From Tanypteryx hageni (taxonomy: Eukaryota; Arthropoda; Insecta; Odonata; Petaluridae): a DNA stretch of 64,000 nt. The notes beneath the pieces are model-generated. The model saw only the letters and a program-made list of their open reading frames with translations, ran no database searches and had not been told where the DNA came from. The stretch's first letter is position 1; every line of letters begins with the position of its first letter. The DNA lies in the NCBI GenBank assembly GCA_028673005.1, contig CM054113.1:67396350-67460349 (forward strand). The letters are read 5' to 3'. The position numbers and the translations under genes were made by a program. Positions 23,701-35,700 of the stretch are shown here, one piece after another.

Positions 23701-26700
23701 GGCATCTTTTCTACAAAAAGTCAAACAAAAATTTGAAATTTGTATTGGGTCATGATGACCTGTCAGAAGTAACCATGGATTAATGTATAAACACTGTCTT
23801 AAGTCAAACTATTTCATATTATCAGAAAAAAAAACAATTCTCGATTTTCTAAATTCAAAAAAATAATACAAAATCTCACCTTACATTTAAGCAAATACAG
23901 TACAGTAAAATCTCAATATAATAAATTTTGCAAAGTTGAAAATTTTGATATAATGAAAATATTCCTAAACCCCAGCTAAATTCAACGCCAACAATGGCTT
24001 TGAAAGCTTCAAACCAGCCATTTCAAACTCATTGCTGACTATAAGCAGGCATGCAGCTCACAAAGCAAGCTAATTTATACTATGATTCAGCCAACTGCAA
24101 ATGTATTTCTCACGAAATGTCAAAAAAATTTGAAAAATAATCTTAAAAATTTCTTAAATTCTTGAGATTACCTAAATTAACTTTTTCCCAACATAATGAG
24201 AAGATTTAAGTCAATTCAATGTCTCTACATTATGTAATAACATAATTAGCAAAATTTCCAATCATGTAGCTCTGAAGTCTCTCTTCAATGGCTGTGTGGC
24301 CCCAATACAGAATTCTCTCAACTTGTTCCACCACTGCTACTGCAAATCTTAAAAGCCTTCATTTTGCATTCAAATTTTTCTATGCCATTGTCCATCAATG
24401 CATGCAGGGTAGAAGTCACTCTTTCAGCATCCCTTTCATTTCTCATAGGCAACTTATTACCAATCTTCATTACCTTACCTCTGTTATTAGTGGGTTCTTT
24501 CACTCCCCTTCACTTTCATCCTATTTTCCCCTTCGTGTTCCAACTCTATTCCACTAAACTTCAGAATGTACTTCATTTACTTAGCTTTCAACTTCCTAAC
24601 TCCCAATGCTCTCTCCTATTGCCACCCCTGTACAAATATTTCCTTACTGGCCCCTCATATATCTTGACATTTGCTTACCTATTTCCTTTCATATTCAAAC
24701 GTCAGCTATGCAACCCTTAATTTCTCTCATTCCCAGAATGTTTTGTTATGATCATTGTGGTTTTTTATAATGCTATTGTTATATTTATATTACTGTTATA
24801 TATTCCAATTTAATTTGGACTATGTGCTGCTTTTGGGACAATTGATAAATTAAAACTTCCAAAGTATTCCCAAATGTTTACTCATTCCCATTTTGAAAAA
24901 CTTTACATAGTTGAGGTACAGAAGGATGTTTCTCCTCTCTATGAGCATACTAAGCAAAATCTAGATTTTTTTCATACAGAATGGTATTAAATGATGGGAT
25001 CAATAGGGAATTTAAAGGCAGACACACCAAAGTAGAGACCCCAACTTTAAACTTATAAAATGCTTGACAAAGGCCTGCTTTAAAATTTTAAAATTCTTAA
25101 TGTAAAGGGTTGGTAAAATATATTCCTTTTTCAGAATATAACTCTGACCCAAATTAATATTTTGTATGCTAAAAGCAATATTTTACAGGGAAACAAAAAG
25201 ACTTGCAATCATCAAACATACCCTCAAGTCTCGAAGACTTGTATTGGCTCCCAGACTGCCTCCATCATCAACCGAGTCCTCCGAACTTCTTCGGCTGGAT
25301 AAGTATGAGGGTGAAGCAACATTCACACTAGACCCTACTCCAGCAGTGTTTCCGATCCCTGTTGAAGACCTGCTACTAGGGGTGGAGACTCGCAAGCCTG
25401 TACGGCCCACTGGGTCTGAAAAAGACAATGCAGGCAATTACTATAGGATGCCTTGTTTCCTCCATGCCTTATGCATACATCTCTAAATTCAGCACCATAC
25501 AAAGTGGGGTACCAGTACCACAAGTGGCAACAGACGATATTTAAAGGAGTAACAACTAAACTGATACCTTTGCTTTGCCAGATCTCCATTAACAATTTCA
25601 GAAAGTGTGAGCACCAAGAAGTTGGCAAAACTTTCCAAGTGGTATGTGGAAAAAAGTTTAAATAGCAATGCCTTGATAAAAAATGTTCATAGGATTAATC
25701 AATCATTCATTAATTTTGAAAACAAATAAAAGTTACATTTTTATCATTCTACATTTGACAACAAAAGTCCTTAACTTCAATAAAAATAAATGGTGCAATA
25801 TATATTGCATAAACTTTCTCATATACGTTTGCTCTCACTACATTCTTTTACCCGAAATAAACTGCGTGCTTGGCAGTTCACTGCCAATAATATTAATAAT
25901 GCATAGCAAAAGAACCAAAGTGACTGACACCATCAACCTCTCACATCTATCACCTCTCACTAATAAGCACGTGGCATTAACAGAAAAGTACAGAATTTTA
26001 GATTAGGGAATCCCTGGATTCCCCTCCTCTCAGACGCATGCGCTGAGCATCTTACAGAAATGATGCCACTGGATGATATATAGTAATTTCTTGGGACATA
26101 TGGCTTCGTTAGTATTATTGGTGACATCAGGCTGTATGATTGGATGGATTTTAATCAAAATCCTTATAGCCATTTTTGAGTAAATTGAATTTTATTTTAA
26201 AATATCCAAGAATAAAGTACCCTTAATTGTTGTGCTATATCGTTCACCTCTTCAGAGTGTCTATTATGAATGATATTATCCACAAATATGAGATATCATT
26301 CAAAGTAAAGTATAACACAAAGGTGTCGATTTTCTGCCTCTCTGTATTTAAAAATGGATTCATATTGAGAGTTTTCTCACCTGTATACATATCATAAGCA
26401 CGGTCTGCATTTTCTTCGGCTTCTTTTTGTTGGCGTTCCAATTCTCGCATACGAATCTCTCGAGCCTCAGCACGAGCTTGCCGGCGTGCTGCAAGCCTTG
26501 CCTCTGCCTAAAAAGATATTCTATTAAAACAAAGCCAAGCACTGGGTAAAAATAACTAAAACAACTAAAATGAATTCCAAGTGGAATAATAACAACGGCC
26601 AGTAATTTACAATTAAAATAATTCAGAAAATAAAAATCATCATCCCACTTTTAACCATATCCTTAAAAAGTTTTTTTTACGATATTACATGTTAGTAAAT

Positions 26701-29700
26701 AGGTAAACATTCTGTGATGAAATTCTCAACCTGCAAAACAGTTGATACATAACTGCTTAAAATTGCTACTTATTAACTTGTTAGCACTTTCTGAATGTCA
26801 ATGGTAAACATATGAGAGGTAATGACCAAGTACTGTATAGTGTAGCAAAGAAAACTTTTTGGAGCTATTTGAGGTTTTCACGGGGGAATGAATGTTACTG
26901 CAGGTTTTTTGGCCACGTAACATTACAAAAATATTTAATCCTTAAAAATTTGCTTTAGTTTAACCAAGCACCTTAAAGAGTTAGGCTTTAGCTCCTGAAG
27001 ATGCTTGCTGCAATTTAAGTGAAACATCAAGAACTAAAAACGTTCTTTAAATAGTGAAATCCAAACAAATCTCAAACAACAATAATCTATGAAGAATAAA
27101 AGTTTATAGATAAATAAATAAAAACTATTTGTGAAGGATTTCTCAATTTAATTCACATTTTGTCAAGTTGTTTCGGCTTTTCCTCTTCATTTCTTCCACA
27201 CGGCAGCAAATTTGATCTGAAAAAATTATTAGAAATCTCTCATCTAAAAGTCGATAAATTTAAGTATTATCAAGACAATTGCTCCACTGATATTAACTGG
27301 TATATGATTATCATCGCCAACAAAGAAAACTTACAAAAAAATATAGATAATCTTATTTTCGAAAGGGACAAAAAAGCTTTAAACGACAATACAAGAAAAC
27401 GAGGATAAAAAAGCACTCAATCTAACTTTACATTTCCTGCAAGTATCCGTTTAAATTCACACACGAAGCAAAAGAAAGTTAAATTCTTCAAGCGAAGAAC
27501 AAATTATTGCCCGGGCAAAATTCCAACCTCAGCGTGCAGGAAGACAAATCAGCAATATCACCGATCGTCGACCCTCTCTCTTTCTCATAGCGGTTCGCGG
27601 ACGGAACCCTCCATCGCAAAAAGCTAACATTCGAATGAACCGCACATTCTCGAAGCACTCCCTCTTATTCCCTACCCTCTTCTCCTGCTAAAAGAACCTT
27701 TCTCCCTCACGAGTCACGCATAAGTGCACGAAACAACGACAAAGCGACGATCGCACCGCGACACTGCTCCTTACTTGGTCCACGCCCTTCCCGAGGAATC
27801 CCACCAAGCAGTCATCCTCGTCCTCTTCTGCTGGCGTACACCCCGAAAGCCTTCCTCCGCCCGACCTGCGGCCCCTCGTACACCCGGCCGCCAACCCCTC
27901 CTCCTCCTCCTCTACCTCCCCCGCCGCCTCCGACATCACCCCACCGAAGAGGCAGAGAGAGATTTCAACGGCGACAGCGGCCACGCATATCCGCGAGGGA
28001 AAGGCGCCGACTAAAAACGACCGGACGAGGAAAATAAAAAACGCCACCCGCCGATATTCCGCCAAAAAGGCGACGCAGAACTTAGTTGGCAGTCCGGATG
28101 AGCTGAATCTCCGAACGAAGATAAAATTTCCTCCTCACTACCGCCCCATTCCCTCCCTCCCCTTTCACCGAGAGAGGGGAGAGACCGGGGGAAGGACGTC
28201 ACCGCGTGTCGCACCGTAAGTCCACGCGGACACCTCTCCAGTTCATCGGTGCCCCTCCCCTTCCCCCTCCGCCACACCCACCTCGCGCGGAATCTCACAG
28301 ATGTCCTCTCCCCCTTTCTTCCAGATGTCTCCCCCGCCTCCTCCATCACCACGTCATCCTCTCTGTATATACGCCCTACCTCCCCACCCTATCCGCAAAC
28401 CGCGAAACTACTCTTCACCCCACCTCCCTTTCCCTCACCTGAAGGTCATTGAGGAGGCGAAGTCTCTCTCTCTCTCACCTCCCACGCTTCCCCCCGGAAA
28501 AAAGTGTGGGTGCCACGGATGAGGGTGTTAGAAGGCGGAGGAGGATTTCTCATGGCGGAGGGAGGAGAAATTGGGCAGTCAAGAGGGGGAAAAAAGACGA
28601 CTTAAACGGGGAGTGGACGATGAGGCTTATAAGAGAGTCACATCTGACGCCGATGCGTCCACGCGATAAGGAAGCGTGCCATTTCCAATCCCGGGCCGTT
28701 TTTGGAACGTTGAAACATCGCTACAAAAAGATCCGCGGGACCTCTTGCGTTTCGTTTCGTAATTTATGGCGAGGAGATTAGTTAGACCGCCTGTTTATCA
28801 GGAAGACGATAAGGGGCCGCGTACGGAATGCGCGGCGGTTCGTAGGACGCGGAAACTGGCGGACGAGATGGAAGTCGACGAGAACGAGCTTAGAGCTGGG
28901 GGTCGGCATACGAATGAACGAGAAGAGCCACATTTTTCCGATTCATCAACATGAGTAGAGCCGCAGTACGTAAGTGAACCAGACGAATCTTACTACAAAA
29001 AACGATCGGTTCGTATTTCGGAACATTTTCACAAAAGAAACGAACTTTCGGTAACTGAAGTCGCGAGTGAATTTGTTTACCGTTTTGGCAGCTTCATGCG
29101 GTAGAAAGCGTCAGTTTAGGAAGCCGCACTTCAATCGTTAAAGAGCCACAGGTTGCCGACCCCCGTTTTAAAAGTAAGAATCCGCAACTGGAGAGGCCAG
29201 CAACCTTTGTGCGTCGAGTCGCATTCGTACGGGCGAGTGCTTTCTGAATGGCCGCATTAGAGGTCGCGAGTGCATCGGCAGGCTGGTTAATAGTTTAAAT
29301 CGTAACGCAATCAAGGTATGGGAAATCAGGCCTGGACTTTTTTTTTCAGAGTCAAAACTTCTCCGGACAAGTTTTTACGAGCACGTCAAATCTTCACGGC
29401 CCGCCGCATGAAGTGCCCACCCAATTTCTCTGCGAAGTAGGAATTTCAAACTCAAAGAGGCATCAGGGCCACATTAAAGCAATGGATGTTATAGAAGGGC
29501 CGCATTTGGATTACATTTATTTAATGTGGGCTAGAGTAGGAAAAAATAGACTTTTCTAGATTTGACGTCTATTTAAAAACAACAACAATAATTTAGAAAC
29601 CGCGTTCTATGAAAAAAAAATCTCGTTTCATTTTCACAAAAATTAAGTATTTATATAAAATCTAGAAAGATATCAGACAAAAATTCGTATTCGGGCCGCA

Positions 29701-32700
29701 CTAAGGCGCAGAAAGGGCCGCCTGTTTGTCGCGCCTGCAGTCGAGGAAGAAGTTACGGACGGAAAGGTCGAACGCATTCCTCGCGTATTTTGAGTACCCT
29801 TCCGCGAGGAGTCCCGTAATTGTTTTTTTCGGACCATCATTCATCACCGACGATCGTCCCGGACGACGGCGAAGAGCGCTTGTGTGATAAACGGCCTCGT
29901 ATGATACCATGAGGATCGACAATGGCGATGACCGTAACTCGAGAAAAGGGGGGCGTAACCGCTTAATGAGCCCATCGACACCAGACGGCTCCTTCTAATT
30001 GTAACTTAACTCGATAAACGATAACGCGTTAAGTCTTGAGGGGTCGATTCGAACGCCGAACGATACTCGGAACACAATTGCGAGGAAAACGAGACCATTA
30101 GAGAAAGGACGCGTACGGTTCGAGCTAGGTTTTTAAGTAGGTTGTGTACATTCCTCTTAAAGCGTATGCAAACGTCGTTGAGCAAGACTGCGATCGTGTT
30201 CGGACCTTTCGCTAAATTAGGAGTGGGATATTTACCGAGCCAAGGAAAGCCTGGGAATTCGAAGAAACTAAGTATGAGAACGAAGATTGATTGATAACGC
30301 TGACTAGAGAAAGATAAATAGCGGAAGAGGAGGGGGAGAGGGAAACTCATTTGTGAGAAGCGTGAGAGATAGCGTTAGTGGAACAAAAGTGAGATTAAAG
30401 GAAGTGTTACGGGACGCCGCTGCTTTTCCAGCAGATGCCTCGTGAGCTCTCGATTGTATATTTTCGGAGTCGCTCTTTCCTAGCTCGGAACGGTCTCACG
30501 CAGTTCCCACTTCTAACGGCTCATAAAAAAACGTTATAAATTACCCATTGTTAAGACGAGGCCGCTTACTCGATTCGTTGTTTTTTCCCAGCGACTTAAT
30601 CAGATTTTTATCGACCAAAAATTTATCGAGGGCGAAGTAATTTCGAGTTCACCATTTGTATAAACAAATCTAAATACTTAATAAGAATTCTTTCTCTAAA
30701 CTATGATAGGCTGCGTCGAAGTTGAACGTATGCGGCGAAACAAGAACCCAATGCCATAAAAAGGTTAAGGAAAAACAGATACGCTTCTCGGCTACAAAGC
30801 AGCCGCCATCAGTGGTACTTCACCTCTACAGCCACTGTGGAGGCATACCGTGCCAATATGATTTTAGCCAATAGGCAAGCTCGACAGTTCTACATCGAAA
30901 CTAAACATTCAAATGCCATTAACGGGAAAGACTTAAACAATCGAATTTCATCCTGCTATTAATATTCTTATGATATCAACGAGTCGAGTTTGGTCCCATT
31001 GAAAGTTTAGAGAAAATTATTAATGACAAAAATGTCACAACCAATGTGACAGTGCTATACCTACCGTCATATTAGCGCACGGCAATGGAGATTCTTACGT
31101 ACTCGAAGGTAAATGACACTTATGTTAGCAGGTGTCTTGATAGGAACACTAATACAACTGAGGAATGAACTAAGCAAAACTCTCCTAGACTGAAACAAAT
31201 GGAAACGAAATTGATATACTAACCTCCCGGGGAAGAGGAACAAAGTCGATCGATCGTTTATCTTTAAGTTGTTCACACGGAATGACGATAAAATCAGACG
31301 ATGTACACAAACGTCATAAATCCTACTCAATGGAAAACTTAACGGGCTTTAAGACTCAAAATTGCAATTTTCGAAGGGAGAAACTGACAAAATGAATCGC
31401 GATCCATATTAAAATGACCAAAAACGTTCTATGACCACAGGAAATAACGAGAAATAAAACACAAACAACAATAAAAAACGAAATTTTAATCCAATCCGTA
31501 AAATGTTATCAAACGGATCTGATATCTATTTAAAATTCAATCATAAAAAATCTTATTTTAAACGAAATACGTGATGAAAATGTAGCATTTTAAATCGTTT
31601 CAGTTTCTTTCCCAAACATTCTACCAATTACCCAATATATTTGACGTGAATGTGATGTAGTAATCACGGCCGATTAACTTCATTGCTTTTTCGCGTTAAC
31701 TTTCTTTGATGCATTTCTCTTACGGATTTATAGATATTTTTCTTCCTGCAACGATTATAAAACTTGCGCAAACTGCACAGAAACGACGATTCACGCCATG
31801 TAACATTAATACCTTAAACACAAGACAAAATCAGGGCAGATTAAGGATCCACAATAAAGTTAAGATGAAGACGACAAAATATTTCAATACCGCCTGAATC
31901 GAGGGAATTGTGAAAACTTCAGAATTCGGCATTTAGTTTCATTTTTATGAATTTCTCATCAAACTTGAATAACAATACGAAATATCACTAACTACGATGT
32001 GTGGCATTAATTACGTAGTACTTAATTAATAATAGTGATAACGGAAAAAAACTAATAAATGTGGACGATACGCGGTGAACACCGTAATCCTTTCGAGAAG
32101 ACTGTGGCGCAAGTTTCACTAAGCTGACATTTAACGCCGCATGAAATGGCTCAGTGTGTAAACTGAAGCTAAGAACATTCATTACAACAACTTTTATGGG
32201 ATCTTTTTACACCGACCTCGCAAGCAACATAACGATTTTTTGTTTACAACATCCACAGTTATTATTTACTTCCATAAAGGATGATGTTCAAGCAGAGAAA
32301 CAGGATTCCACACTCGGTTAATGAATATGAGCTTTAATCCCTCATAAAAACCAAGCTAAATATATTTATTATACCTGGATAAAGGAAAAATCAGTATATA
32401 TTTGTTTTAATAAAAAAATGTAGCATGAACTTCACTGGTTCGATATATACAAATATATCTGTATAACTTTTTAGAAATATACCTTTAATGTTTTCTCAAA
32501 TTAATATTATCAAACGTAAAACTTTAGTTTGTATTTATTTGTGAAACGAATCAGCAACAAACAGATATTCATGTTAAAATAAAAAGATAAATAAAAGTCG
32601 CAAATTAATTTTTTGTTGAAGATTCTTCGCTGAAGAATTTTTTAACTTGGATTTTGTAAAATGTTACACAATCTATTTAAAAAATACGTTTTAAATTTTC

Positions 32701-35700
32701 CAGTCGAAAGTAACTATATGTATTCTGCCGTCAAAAAGATTCTAAACTAATTAAATAGGCACGTCTTAAAAATTGGGAATACAGACATTAGCGTCAAAAT
32801 GCTGATACAAATGTTCAGTGACCACATTAAAATACATTATAAAAATAGAAGTTCTAATATACATCTATCTATAAACATTTTTGAAATCACTACAAAAATA
32901 TTACCAATACAATACTGAACAGATCAGTATGCTTGGTCACTTTGATTATACTGCATACCTCAAATATTATTTTCGATCCCCGCTCTCATAATTTAGATAC
33001 TTCACCAGTTTAATGACAGTACATAGCCAGAAAGATTTTTTATACTTATTAAAATACAAATTAAAAATGAAATTTGCATAATAAATTTTTAAAAATCTGA
33101 CAGACCCCTTAGTAATCTGAGGTAGTTAGAATAAGAGTTAGAATGCTGATTAGTCAGTTCCCTAGAACAGAGGCTCTCAACCTTTTGCATCTTAGGTTCC
33201 ATAAACCATTTTGTCAAGAACTTGTGTCCAACAATGATAAAAACAAAACCCCTCACCTTTTCCAATAAGTGAATTTACATCGAATGCATGTTAGTATCAT
33301 GTTAATCATTACTGGAAATTTGAAGAGCATTCAATATTGAAATAATTTTATTCAGAAAAACCTTTATAATGATTATTCTCAAAACTTCACATCCCACCTA
33401 AATGACCTTCAATGTCCCACTGGCTGAGAATCACTGCCAATGACAATGATTCTTATCAAAGTTAATTAAGGAATTAAATTTCAACATAAACAAAAGTGTA
33501 GATTCAGAAAGTCAATGTTTCAAAAAGAAAGTCAACTTTTTAGTGTAATTGGTAATTCCTAACTTGCATGATTAATTATGAGAAAACTCAATGAAATCTG
33601 TGATTTCAATCTTATAAAAATAGAACTGCATACTTGATGCATGTTGCATGGCATCTTCTTCACTAATTTCCATTTAAGTTAATTTGATTTAGGATTTATT
33701 TATCAAAAGTCAAGGTGTGATGAATAAATTTTATCTTGCTCTGGAAATTGACTTTCTAAATTGATTTGTTTTAATAAAAATATGTCAAGAACTAGACAAA
33801 ATAATTTAAAACCAAATTCATTTTGCTAAATCAATGTAGTTATTACATAATGATCTTTGATGCTATTTATTTGACCCTGTTTTAGATTAATGCATGAAAT
33901 ACTACACAGGTGCTGCAGTACCAATAGTGGATACAAAGGAGGGGTAATAGGAGGTATATATATATATATAAATTATCCCCCTAAGGAAGATGATCTATCT
34001 TCATTAAAATATTATCTCAACTAATTTACTATATATTATAGGCATTATAGAAATATTTTGCAAATATCTAAGCAAGGTATAATATACCCTGTATATTTAT
34101 TATGAGGAGGCAGTATTATTTTGCATAAATAGTTGTGAGTAAACATATTTGTTTTCTTATTACCCCCTTAAGCTATGCACCTAGATCTGCAGTACAGGGA
34201 TGTAAAAGTAGCTAGCCACATTCTACATGTTTGTGCCATTGCAAAAATTAAATATAAATCAATGACAGAAAATTCTTATCATAAATAAAAATTGAACTAA
34301 AATCTTTAATTTTTCAGGATATAATTTACAAGAATATCACAGAAATAATGTTTTTCTTGATAAATATAAAAGTCATCTATTATAAAGATGGCATTAAAAT
34401 AGCTACTAACAGGTAACTAATGTTAAAACATAAAAACGACAGAGTGATGTATTTTAGGTGCTATAAATGTCCATGTAGGTGACCTCCATTTTTTAATGCC
34501 AAAATTAGAAATTCCCATTTTATTTTTCTTTCCACACATGGTGGATTTGCTAAGCAGATATTAACAGTAGTATTATGAATAATTTTCTCTTCTATAATGG
34601 GATATAAATTTTGTTCCAGGAGAATTTTGGATATTGGAGAATATAACACTGAAATGTCGGTTTTCATGTTATGAAAGCGCACATCAGACACCAACCCAGA
34701 AAAAACTTCATCACTAGTAGTTTTAAGTGAATTTTAATATGAAAAAATAGTGCAGGATACATCATAAAAGAGCTACAGCATGTTCACACTATCTGGATTT
34801 TTGCCATCATAGTAAATTTTTGTTTAATAAGTAACTGACAGGGCACATAAGTTATAATGGACCCTTATGTTTTTATATATATAATTGAAATAATGCAGTA
34901 ATTCCATACATATTTAATTAAAGTCACACAGCAAATTTCTAACATTTAGAAATATTTTGCTGTCCTCTAAATTCTGAACAAATTTACAATTATGCCACAT
35001 CACTCTTTTTGGACTAAGGTGAAATGACTTTTTTCCACTGTCCAAATACAAGATGCATATGTTGGTACTTGGTTAGTAATGTAAAGAAACTATGATGTGC
35101 CTACAAGAAAGTACACTAAACACTGTACATGTTTATGAAAGGAATGTGGGTGGTTCAAGGAAAAAGGTAAACAAGCAAAAAGGAGGAGTCAGGGCAGCCA
35201 AGCCCTTGAAGTATGTACTTTTTCCTTATTTTTTTAAAAAGGCCTAATACACTATAAATTATCCAGAGAGTGAATTTTAATTGTTAATAAAAATATTACA
35301 TTAACAACGTTTATGAATTACTATTATGTTCTCTAGCAATAAATACACAGTACTTACATATTAACCCCAGGACCCTTACAGGGTGCAGTGAGATACAAGA
35401 AATGGAACTATGTGGAGTTTGCTCTGCTTCGAGCACCCAATCTCTGCTGGCATGGAGAGGGTGTCATTCATTTAGGCAGGGCACCATAGATGCCCTACAC
35501 CACTTCAATCTCCAGCTAACCCAACCCAGGCGGAGGAAATAGAACAAATCCACCAACCAACCTTACCTAATCCAGTTGGAGAAAAAGCAACCTCCATGGG
35601 TGTCCGAAGCAGAGCAAACTCCACGAAGTTCCATTTCTCATCACTCATCGCGCCACATAAAGGTCCTGGGGCTAATACGTAAGTACCAAATACACATATT

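Noticed and set aside
28011..28522. Several open frames of 67-113 codons on both strands
   Set aside because: High GC and few stop codons explain them; no splice phase support or family resemblance. Only the frame ending at 27775 has a fitting donor.
30006..30350. Minus-strand 114-codon frame
   Set aside because: Starts and ends without splice signals, no recognisable domain, in the tail of the CpG-rich block.
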